From: Tsukamurella sp. M9C
GTDB taxonomy: Bacteria > Actinomycetota > Actinomycetes > Mycobacteriales > Mycobacteriaceae
NCBI RefSeq assembly: GCF_020169415.1
Contig: NZ_JAIULG010000016.1
Span: 16,834-80,833, forward strand
Direction of reading: 5' to 3'
Length of the DNA stretch: 64,000 bases
The first letter of the stretch is position 1. The number at the start of each line of letters is the position of its first letter. Below are positions 16,062 through 23,943 of the stretch, piece by piece. Both the position numbers and the translations under genes were made by a program. The notes beneath the pieces were generated by a model. It did no database searches. It was not told where the DNA came from and saw nothing but the letters and a program-made list of their open reading frames with translations.

Positions 16062-16079
16062 TTCAACCAATCTGTTGAA
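16062..16079. promoter_or_regulatory. ArsR operator candidate, site 1
   Basis: Perfect dyad TTCAAC-CAATCT-GTTGAA, 6-bp arms with a 6-bp spacer, just upstream of the ArsR ribosome site. An identical-arm copy lies at 16108-16125, 46 bp away. Confidence 0.7.
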
Positions 16080-16107
16080 TACGACGGTACGCCCTCTCCT
16101 CCCGTTG

Positions 16108-16125
16108 TTCAACCCCTGAGTTGAA
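16108..16125. promoter_or_regulatory. ArsR operator candidate, site 2
   Basis: Perfect dyad TTCAAC-CCCTGA-GTTGAA with the same arms and spacing as 16062-16079. It lies between the divergent arsR and ABC transporter genes, so one repressor could control either or both. Confidence 0.65.
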
Positions 16126-16184
16126 AAAGGTTCGACATGACGGTCCGCGGCGCGCCGGGCCGATGCCGGTGCTAAGAACGACGC

Positions 16185-17633
16185 ATGCGATCAGCCGTCC
16201 GCACCGCGCCCCGCGTCCTCCTCGTGCTGATCGCGATGCTGCTCGTCGTCGCGCCGCTGCCGGCGCAGGCCGACCCGGTGCCGCCGTCGGGCGGGGTGCT
16301 GCGGGTGGGCACCGAGGGCGTCTACCAGGTGTACAGCTACCACGACGATGCCGGGAAGCTCACGGGCTACGACGTCGAGATGATCACCGCCATCGCCGAT
16401 AAGGCCGGGATGCGGGTGGAGTTCGTGGAGACGCCCTGGGACTCGATGTTCTCCGCGCTGGAGGCGAACCGGCTGGACCTGGTGGCGAACCAGGTCGCCG
16501 CGAGTCCCGCCCGCGCCGCCAAGTACGACCTGTCCGACTCGTACAGCACGGCGAGCGGATCGATCCTGGTCCGCAAGGACGACGATGCGGTGAAGTCCCT
16601 GGACGACATCCGCGGCAGGCTCGCCGCCCAGAGCTCCACGAGCAGCTGGTCCGGCGTCGCGGAGAAGGCGGGCGCGCGGATCGAGCCGGTCGCGGGATTC
16701 ACCGAAGCGGCGACGTTGCTCGCGCAGGGCCGCGTGGACGTGGTGGTCAACGACACGGGCGTGATCCGCAACTACCTCGCGGTCAACCACACGGCGCCGG
16801 TGAAGATCGCCGCCGAGACCCCCGACAAGTCCGAGTCGGTGTTCGCGGCCCGCAAGGGATCCGGGCTCATGCCGGCGATCAACCGCGGCCTCGCCGAGAT
16901 CCGAGCCGACGGCACCGCCGAACGGATCTCGCAGAAGTACTTCGGCGCGGACAGTGCCGCGCCGAAGCAGTCCACCACCTGGGACCTGGTGCGGCGCAGC
17001 CTGGTTCCGCTACTGGAGGCCATGGTCACGAAGACCCTGCCGCTCACCGCGATCAGCTTCGCGATCGGACTCGTCCTCGCGCTGGCCGTCGCGCTCGCGC
17101 GGATGTCCGCCCGGCGTCTGCCCCGCGCGCTGGCGACGGTCTACATCTCGGTGATCCGCGGCACGCCGCTGCTGGTGCAGCTGGTGATCATCTTCTACGG
17201 CCTGCCCGCGCTCGGCCTGGTCTTCGATCCCTTCTTCGCGGCGGTGATCGCCTTCTCGCTCAACGTGGGCGGCTACGCGGCGGAGATCATCCGCGCCGCG
17301 ATCGGCGCGGTGCCGCGCGGGCAGTGGGAGGCGGCCACCACGATCGGTATGGACTACAGCACCGCGCTGCGCCGGATCATCCTGCCGCAGGCCGCCCGCA
17401 CCGCGACCCCGCCGCTCGCGAACACGCTGCTCTCGCTCGTCAAGGACACCTCGCTGGCGTCCACCATCCTCGTGACCGAGGTGTTCCGGCAGGCGCAGAT
17501 CGCCGCGGCACCCACGTTCGACTTCCTCGTCATGTACGTGGTCGCCGCCTGCTACTACTGGGTGGTCTGCCAGCTGCTGAGCGTGCTGCAGTCGCACCTC
17601 GAGAACCGATTCGAAAGGTACGTGGCGCGATGA
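16185..17633 (+). CDS. amino-acid ABC transporter, fused substrate-binding and permease protein
   Basis: 482 residues joining two transporter parts. A signal peptide (residues 1-29, cleavage after AQA) leads into a type-3 solute-binding domain (about 35-255: GVLRVGTEGVYQVYSYHD, GYDVEMITAIADKAG, ETPWDSMFSALEANRLDLVAN). It continues into a HisM/GlnP-like permease domain (about 275-482) with the EAA-loop region GAVPRGQWEAATTIGMDYSTALRRIILPQAARTATPP. Polar amino acids such as glutamine or cystine are the likely cargo. Its stop overlaps the ATPase start (ATGA), so the two genes make a whole importer. Confidence 0.92.
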   Translation: MRSAVRTAPRVLLVLIAMLLVVAPLPAQADPVPPSGGVLRVGTEGVYQVYSYHDDAGKLTGYDVEMITAIADKAGMRVEFVETPWDSMFSALEANRLDLVANQVAASPARAAKYDLSDSYSTASGSILVRKDDDAVKSLDDIRGRLAAQSSTSSWSGVAEKAGARIEPVAGFTEAATLLAQGRVDVVVNDTGVIRNYLAVNHTAPVKIAAETPDKSESVFAARKGSGLMPAINRGLAEIRADGTAERISQKYFGADSAAPKQSTTWDLVRRSLVPLLEAMVTKTLPLTAISFAIGLVLALAVALARMSARRLPRALATVYISVIRGTPLLVQLVIIFYGLPALGLVFDPFFAAVIAFSLNVGGYAAEIIRAAIGAVPRGQWEAATTIGMDYSTALRRIILPQAARTATPPLANTLLSLVKDTSLASTILVTEVFRQAQIAAAPTFDFLVMYVVAACYYWVVCQLLSVLQSHLENRFERYVAR

Positions 17634-18385
17634 CCGACCTGATCTCGGTGCGCGGTCTGACCAAGTCCTTCGGCGAGGTGGAGGTGCTGCGTGGCATCGA
17701 CTTCGCGGTCCCGGAGGGCACGGTCACGGTCATCATCGGGCCGTCCGGATCCGGGAAGACGACGGTGCTCCGCTCGCTCAATGCGCTCGAGCTGCCGGAC
17801 GGGGGCACCGTCACCGTCGGCGACGCGACGGTGGACTTCGGGGCCGGCACGCCCGGCAAGGCCGAACTGTCGCGCTACCGCGCGCAGAGCGCGATGGTCT
17901 TCCAGTCGCACAACCTCTTCCCGCACTTCACCGCGCTGCGGAACGTGACCGAGGGGCCCGTCGTCGTGCAGAAGCGCCCGGCGGCCGAGGTCGAGGCGGA
18001 GGCACGGGAGCTGCTCGCGCGGGTCGGGCTGAAGGACCACGCCGACAAGTACCCGCACCAACTCTCGGGCGGGCAGCAGCAGCGCGTCGGGATCGCGCGG
18101 GCCCTCGCGCTGCGGCCACGGGTCGTGCTGTTCGACGAGCCCACCTCGGCGCTCGACCCCGAGCTGGTCGGCGACGTCCTCACCGTGATGCGCGACCTGG
18201 CGACCGAGGGCCGCACGATGGTGGTGGTGACGCACGAGATGGCCTTCGCCCGCGAGGTCGCCGACCAGGTGCTGTTCGTCGACCGCGGCACCGTCCTCGA
18301 GGCGGGCCGCCCCGCCGACGTGATCGGCGCCCCGCAGCACGCGCGCACGCGGGAGTTCCTCGACCGCATCCTGCGCCCGCTGTAG
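17630..18385 (+). CDS. amino-acid ABC transporter ATP-binding protein
   Basis: 251-residue ABC ATPase. Walker A is IGPSGSGKTT, the Q-loop is in AMVFQSHNLFPH, the signature is QLSGGQQQRVGIARAL, and Walker B is VVLFDEPTSALDPE, followed by the H-loop VVVTHEMAFA. These match the GlnQ/HisP group of polar amino-acid importers and pair with the fused binding/permease protein encoded immediately upstream. ATG 17630 overlaps the upstream stop. Confidence 0.95.
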   Translation: MTDLISVRGLTKSFGEVEVLRGIDFAVPEGTVTVIIGPSGSGKTTVLRSLNALELPDGGTVTVGDATVDFGAGTPGKAELSRYRAQSAMVFQSHNLFPHFTALRNVTEGPVVVQKRPAAEVEAEARELLARVGLKDHADKYPHQLSGGQQQRVGIARALALRPRVVLFDEPTSALDPELVGDVLTVMRDLATEGRTMVVVTHEMAFAREVADQVLFVDRGTVLEAGRPADVIGAPQHARTREFLDRILRPL

Positions 18386-18435
18386 GGCGGAAACCGGGTC
18401 GCGGGCGCACCGCGCGGGTCTCTACGCTCGACGAC

Positions 18436-19068
18436 ATGGCGCATGCACGCAGACCGGTGACCACCGAGGCGGAGCTCCGGGCCGTGGTGCCCGAGCCGAT
18501 CCCGCGGATCCGCGACAAGGCCCGCCCCGAACTGCACGAGGTGCACCGGCTGTTCCTCGCGGCCGCGCGGCTCTACTTCGTCGCCACGTCGGGCCCGGGT
18601 GGGCTCGACGTCTCGCCGAAGGGCGATCCGGCGGGCGGCGTCCTCGTGCTGGACGACCGGACGATCGCGCTGCCCGACCGGCCGGGGAACCGCCGCGTGG
18701 ACGGCCTGCGGAACCTCCTCGTCGATCCGCGCATCGCGCTCGAGTTCGTCATCCCCGGACGCGGCGACACGCTGCGCGTCAACGGGACCGCGGCGGTGCT
18801 CGCCGATGCGCCCTACGCACCCCGGATGGCGGTGGGGGAGAAGCTGCCCCAGCTCATCGTCGAGGTCGCGATCGACGAGGCCTTCTTCCACTGCAGCAAG
18901 GCCTTCCTCCGCTCGGAGGCGTGGGAACCGTCGTCCTGGGCGACGACGGACGACGACCGCGGCGTGCCCAGGCGCGCCGTCATCGCCAAAACGTTGGAGC
19001 GGCCGGAGGACTCGCTCGAAGAACTGGACCGCTACTACGGCGAGGGATACGGCCGTGAGCTCTACTGA
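18436..19068 (+). CDS. PPOX-class flavoprotein, pyridoxamine 5'-phosphate oxidase family
   Basis: 210-residue split-barrel flavin-binding protein. Features resemble the DR2398/MSMEG_1061-type PPOX group: AARLYFVATSGPGGLDVSPKGDPAGGVLVLDDRTIALPDRPGNRRVDGLRNLLVDPRIALEFVIPG written as consecutive family blocks, then a C-terminal VEVAIDEAFFHCSKAFLRSEAW. Proteins of this class bind FMN or F420; which one cannot be told here. The end overlaps the PhzF-family gene. Confidence 0.8.
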   Translation: MAHARRPVTTEAELRAVVPEPIPRIRDKARPELHEVHRLFLAAARLYFVATSGPGGLDVSPKGDPAGGVLVLDDRTIALPDRPGNRRVDGLRNLLVDPRIALEFVIPGRGDTLRVNGTAAVLADAPYAPRMAVGEKLPQLIVEVAIDEAFFHCSKAFLRSEAWEPSSWATTDDDRGVPRRAVIAKTLERPEDSLEELDRYYGEGYGRELY

Positions 19069-19903
19069 ACGCATGCACCGCTTCCGCCAGGTCGACGTCT
19101 TCTCCTCCGAACCGTTGCTGGGCAACCCGGTGGCGGTGGTGCACGACGCCGACGACCTCGCCGACGAGCAGATGGCGGCGTTCGCACGCTGGACGAACCT
19201 CAGCGAGACCACCTTCCTGCTCCGCCCGACGGACCCGGCGGCCGACTACCGGCTCCGGATCTTCACACCCGGCGGCGAGCTGCCCTTCGCCGGGCACCCG
19301 ACGCTGGGCAGTGCCCACGCGTGGCTGGAGGACGGCGGCGTCCCGGCGACGGCCGGCACCGTCGTGCAGGAGTGCGGCGCCGGCCTGGTGCGCCTGCGCC
19401 GCGGGTCGACGCTCGCCTTCGCCGCGCCGCCGCTCGTCCGCAGTGGCCCCGCGGACGCGGACACCGTCGACCGGATCGCCGCGGGCCTGCGAGTCCCGGC
19501 CGGAGAGGTCGTCGCCGCCGAATGGGTGGACAACGGCCCCGGCTGGGTGGCCGCGCGGCTGCGGAACGCGGACGCGGTCCTCGCCGTGCGGCCCGACTTC
19601 GCGGCGATGGGGGAGCTCAACGTCGGTGTGGTGGGCCGGTATCCGGCGGGCGGCGACGCGGACGTCGAGGTCCGCGCCTTCTGCCCGTCGCTCGCGGTGC
19701 CCGAGGACCCGGTGACGGGCTCGCTCAACGCCGGTCTGGCGCAGTGGCTGATCGGCACCGGTGAGCTGCCGGAGCGCTACACCGCGTCCCAGGGCACCGC
19801 GCTCGGCCGCCGCGGCCGCGTGCACGTCGAGCGGGACGGCGACACGATCTGGATCGGCGGCGCCACGAGCACCACGATCCGCGGCGAGCTCAATCTGGCG
19901 TGA
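19055..19903 (+). CDS. PhzF family isomerase
   Basis: 282-residue PhzF-fold (diaminopimelate epimerase-like) protein. Family motifs: GNPVAVVHDADDL, NLSETTFLL with the conserved glutamate, RIFTPGGELPFAGHPTLGSA and EDPVTGSLNAGLAQWL. PhzF itself isomerises a phenazine precursor, but most homologues have unknown substrates and no phenazine genes are present. GTG 19055, with AGGG 8 bases upstream, was chosen; ATG 19073 is possible but lacks a ribosome site. The first 14 bases overlap the PPOX gene. Confidence 0.87.
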   Translation: MSSTERMHRFRQVDVFSSEPLLGNPVAVVHDADDLADEQMAAFARWTNLSETTFLLRPTDPAADYRLRIFTPGGELPFAGHPTLGSAHAWLEDGGVPATAGTVVQECGAGLVRLRRGSTLAFAAPPLVRSGPADADTVDRIAAGLRVPAGEVVAAEWVDNGPGWVAARLRNADAVLAVRPDFAAMGELNVGVVGRYPAGGDADVEVRAFCPSLAVPEDPVTGSLNAGLAQWLIGTGELPERYTASQGTALGRRGRVHVERDGDTIWIGGATSTTIRGELNLA

Positions 19904-20326
19904 TCAATCCTCGATCGCCGAGCCGATGCCGTACGTCGCCGCCCCGGCGCGCAGCCGGGCGTCGAAGGTCGCCACGGCCACCGCGCCGGTCCCGTCCTCT
20001 GCCGCGTCGACGGCGGTGAGGATCACCGCGGCGTCGGGGAGTTTCACGCGCGCGTCGTGCCGGATCCGCGCCAGGCGCGGGGCGAAGGACGGGGGAAGGT
20101 CACGTCGTCGGAGACCGAGATCCGCGAGTTCCGTTTCGGCGCTGCCCACCTCGCCGCTGCCGACTGCGCCCACGAGGTACTCGGCCACGGTCAACTCGCT
20201 CGCGGCGATCTCGTCGCCCCGGCCGATCGCGCCGAGCACCACAGCGGATGCCTTGCCGTGGAAAGGATCGTCGTCCTTGAAGAACGCGATGAGCACGCTC
20301 GCGTCGAGGACGACTACTCCGGCCAC
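19904..20326 (-). CDS. PIN-domain toxin, VapC-like
   Basis: 140-residue PIN-domain ribonuclease. The acidic active-site set is present: VVLDASVLIAFF (first Asp), ELTVAEYLVGA (Glu), KLPDAAVILTA (Asp) and VATFDARLRAGA (Asp). VapC toxins cut tRNA or rRNA when free of antitoxin. The GTG start lies inside the last codons of the upstream antitoxin-like gene (13-base overlap), the usual coupling of toxin-antitoxin pairs. It converges on the PhzF gene with no gap. Confidence 0.85.
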   Translation of the reverse strand: MAGVVVLDASVLIAFFKDDDPFHGKASAVVLGAIGRGDEIAASELTVAEYLVGAVGSGEVGSAETELADLGLRRRDLPPSFAPRLARIRHDARVKLPDAAVILTAVDAAEDGTGAVAVATFDARLRAGAATYGIGSAIED

Positions 20327-20583
20327 TCGGACCTCAGCTCCTCGAGGTAGCCGTCCGGGAACCATTTCGTGCGACTGCCCGCGAGTCGCGTCGCGACCGC
20401 GAGGCGCCGCTCGATCTCGCTGTCCGACGACTCCTCGACGGCCTCCGCACCTGCGGCGATCAGCTCGCGCAGCAGGCGCGACGGGCTCTCGGCGTGCGCC
20501 GGCCACCGCCGTCGGGCGATCTCCAGCGCGCGCGTGACCTCGGGGGTCTCCGTGATCGCGTGGCGCGGCCGGGTCGTGGGCAT
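20314..20583 (-). CDS. antitoxin-like protein paired with the PIN toxin
   Basis: 89-residue protein ahead of the PIN gene. The N-terminal PRHAITETPEVTRALEIARRRW looks like a ribbon-helix-helix DNA-binding start, and the Trp/Tyr-containing tail (TKWFPDGYLEELRSEWPE) would be the toxin-wrapping part. Such proteins are often left as hypothetical. Assignment rests on size, order, overlap with vapC and a perfect operator immediately upstream (20591-20617). A -10-like TACACT (complement of 20589-20594) ends 5 bases before the ATG, so the mRNA may be leaderless. Confidence 0.75.
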   Translation of the reverse strand: MPTTRPRHAITETPEVTRALEIARRRWPAHAESPSRLLRELIAAGAEAVEESSDSEIERRLAVATRLAGSRTKWFPDGYLEELRSEWPE

Positions 20584-20590
20584 ACCCGAG

Positions 20591-20617
20591 TGTAACACCG
20601 GAGAACGAGGTGTTACA
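20591..20617. promoter_or_regulatory. toxin-antitoxin operator, perfect inverted repeat
   Basis: TGTAACACC (20591-20599) and its exact reverse complement GGTGTTACA (20609-20617) are separated by 9 bp. The repeat covers the predicted promoter of the antitoxin gene and includes the nagA stop codon (20613-20615). Confidence 0.75.
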
Positions 20618-21767
20618 CCTGCTCGCCGCCGCGGAGCACCCGGAGGAGCTCCAGGCCGGCGGAGAGCTCCACCACGTCGGCACGCAGGCCGGCGGCGAGC
20701 TCGCCGCGGTCCTTGAGGCCCAGCAGCCGGGCGGGCGTGGTCGCCCCGGCGCGCGCGGCGTCGGCGAGCGACACCCCCGAGTGCCGGACGGCGCGCACCA
20801 CCACGTCGAGCACCGACGAGGTGCCGCCGGCGATGGCGCCCGGCGTCCCGTCGGGCGTGGTCAGGCGCGCGACGCCACCCCCGACGGTGACCTCCAGCGG
20901 CCCGAGCGAGTACTGGCCGTCGGGCATCCCGGCGGCCTGCATGGCGTCGGACACCAGCGCGATGTGGTCCGGCCCGACGGTCGCGAAGACCATCGCGACG
21001 GTGCCGGCGGCGAGGTGCACCCCGTCGCCGATGATCTCCGCGACCGCGTGGCCCTCGCCCGCCGCCTGCAGCGCGGCACCCACGGCGCCGGGGTGCCGGT
21101 GGTGCATCGGGTGCATGCCGTTGAACAGGTGCGTGATGCTGACCGGGCCGTCCGGGGTGCCGAGCGCGGCGGCCACGGTGTCGTAGTCGCCGGCGGTGTG
21201 CCCGACGGATACGACGGCGCCGGCCGCGGAGAGCTGCCGCGCCAGGTCGGCGAAGTGCGCGGTCTCGGCGGCGACGGTCATCGAGGAGATCCGGCCGCCC
21301 GCGGCGTCGAGCAGCGCCGCGAGCAGCGCCGGGTCGCCGTCGATGATGTACCGCGGGTCCTGCGCGCCGCACACCTCCTGCGCGAGGAAGGGGCCCTCCA
21401 GGTGCAGCCCGGCGACGGTGCCGTCGTCCACGAGCGGCGCGAGCGTCGCGATCCGCTCGAGCAGCTTCTCCGGCGCCGCGGAGACCAGCGAGGCGAGCAG
21501 TGTCGTCGTGCCGCGGCCGAGGTGGTGCGCGGCGGCCGCGCGGGCACCGTCGGCGTCCGAGTCCGGGAAGCCGAAGCCCCCGCCCCCGTGGCAGTGCACG
21601 TCGATCATGCCGGGCAGGTAGACGCGCTCCGACGATGCCGGCAGCGTCGCGGCCGGGAAGGCGGACGCGGGTCCGACCTCCGCGATCCGGCCGTCCGCGA
21701 GGGCCAGGACACCGTCGTCGATCGCCCCGGAGGGCGTGACGACGGTGCCGCGCAGGAGCTCGCTCAA
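20613..21767 (-). CDS. nagA: N-acetylglucosamine-6-phosphate deacetylase
   Basis: 384-residue amidohydrolase that removes acetate from GlcNAc-6-phosphate. Metal and substrate motifs: DVHCHGGGGFGFPD near residue 56 (HxH-type), GLHLEGPFL (metal-binding Glu), SVGHTAGDYDTV, THLFNGMHPMHHRHPG, and the catalytic Asp in ALVSDAMQAAG. The start is TTG 21767, whose last two bases overlap the stop of the PTS EIIC gene (TTGA), so transport and deacetylation are translationally coupled. No nagB (glucosamine-6-phosphate deaminase) lies in the window. Confidence 0.95.
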   Translation of the reverse strand: MSELLRGTVVTPSGAIDDGVLALADGRIAEVGPASAFPAATLPASSERVYLPGMIDVHCHGGGGFGFPDSDADGARAAAAHHLGRGTTTLLASLVSAAPEKLLERIATLAPLVDDGTVAGLHLEGPFLAQEVCGAQDPRYIIDGDPALLAALLDAAGGRISSMTVAAETAHFADLARQLSAAGAVVSVGHTAGDYDTVAAALGTPDGPVSITHLFNGMHPMHHRHPGAVGAALQAAGEGHAVAEIIGDGVHLAAGTVAMVFATVGPDHIALVSDAMQAAGMPDGQYSLGPLEVTVGGGVARLTTPDGTPGAIAGGTSSVLDVVVRAVRHSGVSLADAARAGATTPARLLGLKDRGELAAGLRADVVELSAGLELLRVLRGGEQV

Positions 21768-22999
21768 GCCGTGGCCTCCGCTTCCATGTCCTCGTCCTCG
21801 CGACCGGGGGTCTTGAGGTTGCGCCGCTTGATGATGAAGCTGAACGAGAAGTAGTAGATCACGGCGTAGACCAGGCCCATCGGGATGAGCAGCAGCGGTT
21901 TGTTCGCCAGCCCGAAGTTGAGCACGTAGTCGATGGCGCCGGCGGAGAACGTGAAGCCGTGGTGGATGTCCAGCCAGTTCGCGATGAGGAGCGAACTGCC
22001 GGTGAGCAGCGCGTGGAGCAGCAGCAGCGGCCAGGCCACGAAGATGAAGGAGAACTCGAGCGGCTCGGTGATGCCGGTGATGAAGCTGGTGAGCGCGACG
22101 GACAGCATGATGCCGCCGACCACCTTGCGGTTCTCGGGCTTGGCGCAGCGGTAGATGGCGAACGCCGCGGCGGGCAGGCCGAACATCATGATGGGGAAGA
22201 AGCCGGTCATGAACGTGCCCGCGGTGGGATCGCCCTGCATGAACCGGGCGATGTCGCCGTGCACCACGGTGCCGTTCGCGCCCTGGTAGTCGCCGAGGAC
22301 GAACCAGACCACGGAGTTGATGATGTGGTGCAGGCCGAGCGGTAGCAGCAGGCGGTTGACGGTGCCGTACACGCCGCCGCCGACCACGGAGTGTTCGGCG
22401 ACCCAGTTGGCGAGACTGGTCAGGCCGGCGTTGAACAGCGGGTAGGCGAAGGACATGAGCACGCCGACGACGATCGCGCCCGAGGCGGTGAGGATCGGGA
22501 CCAGGCGGCGGCCGGAGAAGAAGCCGATGTAGTCGGGCAGCTTCGTCTTGTAGTACTTCTGCCAGAGCATCGCCGACATGATGCCGATGACGATGCCGCC
22601 CAGCACGCCGTACTCGACGAGGGCCTGCTTGCCGTCCTTGTCGAGCTTGCCCGCGAGCACCACGGGCGACATGGCCTTCTCGACGGCCTGGAACGACAGG
22701 TATCCGACGAGTGCGGCGAGCGCGGTGGAACCGTCGGCCTTCTTGGCCCAGCCGATCGCGATGCCGACCGCGAACAACATGCCGAGGTTGGCGAACAGCG
22801 CGTTGCCCGCGCCGCCGATGACCGCGGCGACGGTCTTCATGGAGTCGAATCTGCCGAGGAGGTCGTCCTGGCCGAGGCGCAGCAGGATGCCCGCCGCGGG
22901 CAGCACCGCGATGGGCAGCATGAGGCTGCGCCCGAGTTTCTGGAGACCGCTCAGATCGAGCCGTCGTGCTGATATACCGGATCCGGATGAGGAACTCAT
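21764..22999 (-). CDS. GlcNAc-type PTS permease, EIIC only
   Basis: 411-residue EIIC of the glucose/GlcNAc PTS family, with about ten membrane helices. Family segments are the opening QKLGRSLMLPIAVLPAAGILLRLGQ, GLHHIINSVVWFVLG, and the substrate-loop motif ITGITEPLEFSFIF. The usual fused EIIB domain is missing; EIIB and EIIA are separate genes on the opposite strand (23105 and 23329). This split layout resembles the Streptomyces NagE2/NagF/Crr system for GlcNAc. ATG 22999 is the start. Coupling to nagA supports GlcNAc as the cargo. Confidence 0.9.
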   Translation of the reverse strand: MSSSSGSGISARRLDLSGLQKLGRSLMLPIAVLPAAGILLRLGQDDLLGRFDSMKTVAAVIGGAGNALFANLGMLFAVGIAIGWAKKADGSTALAALVGYLSFQAVEKAMSPVVLAGKLDKDGKQALVEYGVLGGIVIGIMSAMLWQKYYKTKLPDYIGFFSGRRLVPILTASGAIVVGVLMSFAYPLFNAGLTSLANWVAEHSVVGGGVYGTVNRLLLPLGLHHIINSVVWFVLGDYQGANGTVVHGDIARFMQGDPTAGTFMTGFFPIMMFGLPAAAFAIYRCAKPENRKVVGGIMLSVALTSFITGITEPLEFSFIFVAWPLLLLHALLTGSSLLIANWLDIHHGFTFSAGAIDYVLNFGLANKPLLLIPMGLVYAVIYYFSFSFIIKRRNLKTPGREDEDMEAEATA

Positions 23000-23039
23000 T
23001 TTTCGCTCCTGTCGAGGGACGAGTCCACTAGGCTGACGA

Positions 23040-23054
23040 CAGGTTATAACCAGT
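23040..23054. promoter_or_regulatory. DasR/NagR-like operator at the divergent PTS promoter
   Basis: CAGGTTATAACCAGT, with the perfect 10-bp palindrome GGTTATAACC (23042-23051), lies between divergent EIIC and EIIB genes. It matches 13 of 15 positions with the site at 33239-33253 in front of the GntR-family gene. Confidence 0.7.
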
Positions 23055-23104
23055 TCGGCCCGGCGTGAGTCGGTTTCCCCGAACCTCTCCGAAAGGCGGC
23101 AGGA

Positions 23105-23332
23105 ATGTCGAAGGCGCAGGACATCGTGAACGGGCTCGGCGGGGCCGACAACATCGAAGAGGTGGAGGGCTGCATCACCCGCCTCCGCTGTGAGGTCAAG
23201 GACACCGGCCTCGTGGACCAGGCCGCGCTCAAGAAGCTCTCGCACGGCGTGATGGTCGCCGGCTCGGCCGTGCAGGTCGTCGTGGGCCCGACCGCGGACG
23301 CGCTCGCCGAGGAAGTGCAGGACCTCCTGTGA
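23105..23332 (+). CDS. PTS EIIB, glucose/GlcNAc family, stand-alone
   Basis: 75-residue EIIB domain. The phosphorylated cysteine is C23 in VEGCITRLRCEV, followed by the family GVMVAGSAVQVVVGPTADALAEEV end. It receives phosphate from EIIA and passes it to the sugar carried by EIIC. Its stop overlaps the EIIA GTG start (GTGA). It is divergent from EIIC across a 105-bp region holding the candidate operator. Confidence 0.93.
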   Translation: MSKAQDIVNGLGGADNIEEVEGCITRLRCEVKDTGLVDQAALKKLSHGVMVAGSAVQVVVGPTADALAEEVQDLL

Positions 23333-23784
23333 CCGAGGTGCTGGCACCGGTCGCCGGGCGGCTCGTGCCGCTCTCGGCCGTGCCGGATCAGGTCTTCGCC
23401 GGCGAGATGGTGGGCTCGGGGGTCGCCATCGAGCCGGCCGTGCCCGCCGACGGTGCCGAGGCCGTCGTCGTCTCGCCGGTGGCGGGGACGGTGCTCAAGC
23501 TGCATCCGCACGCCGCGATCGTGCTCGCGGACGGGGGTATCGGCGTCCTGGTGCATGTCGGAATCGACACCGTGAATCTGAATGGTGAGGGATTCACGCT
23601 GCTGGCTGCGGAGAAGGCCAAGGTGGCAGCCGGGGATCCGTTGATTTCGTTCTCCCCGTCGGGTATTCGCGACCGAGGACTGAGTGCGATCTGCCCCGTC
23701 GTGGTGATGGATTCCCAACCCGGGTCCATTGCGAATCTTGAAGAACGTGATGTGGCCGCGGGGGATTGGATCTTTACTGTGTGA
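23329..23784 (+). CDS. PTS EIIA, glucose type (Crr-like)
   Basis: 151-residue soluble EIIA. The strand layout APVAGRLVPLSAVPDQVFA is typical; the active-site histidine is in GVLVHVGIDTVNLNG, with the supporting histidine in KLHPHAAIVLADGG. It takes phosphate from HPr, which is not in the window. Because MurP (27961) also lacks an EIIA domain, this protein may serve both permeases (inference). GTG 23329 overlaps the EIIB stop. Confidence 0.93.
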   Translation: MTEVLAPVAGRLVPLSAVPDQVFAGEMVGSGVAIEPAVPADGAEAVVVSPVAGTVLKLHPHAAIVLADGGIGVLVHVGIDTVNLNGEGFTLLAAEKAKVAAGDPLISFSPSGIRDRGLSAICPVVVMDSQPGSIANLEERDVAAGDWIFTV

Positions 23785-23787
23785 ATG

Positions 23788-23806
23788 ACACGTCGCTCGG
23801 GCGTGT
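23788..23806 (+). terminator. possible terminator after EIIA
   Basis: ACACGTC (23788-23794) pairs with GGCGTGT (23800-23806), 7 bp with one G-U pair and a 5-nt loop, starting 3 bases after the EIIA stop. No T-tract follows, as is common in actinobacteria. Confidence 0.4.
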
Positions 23807-23943
23807 TCATCTGGTCACAGTGATCGAATGGAGGCGTAATCCTCTCACTATCTTGAGTACCGTGAGCGCGAATGTTGTCGGTTGGGGAAAGGTGGATGGC
23901 CTGTGGTGAGCTCGACGGGACGCCTCGCTGAGGGAGGCGTGCG

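Noticed and set aside
15191..16066. A 291-residue fusion of an N-terminal part with the SRPBCC protein
   Set aside because: The N-terminal part is an out-of-frame reading of the ArsR gene; the SRPBCC protein starts at 15676.
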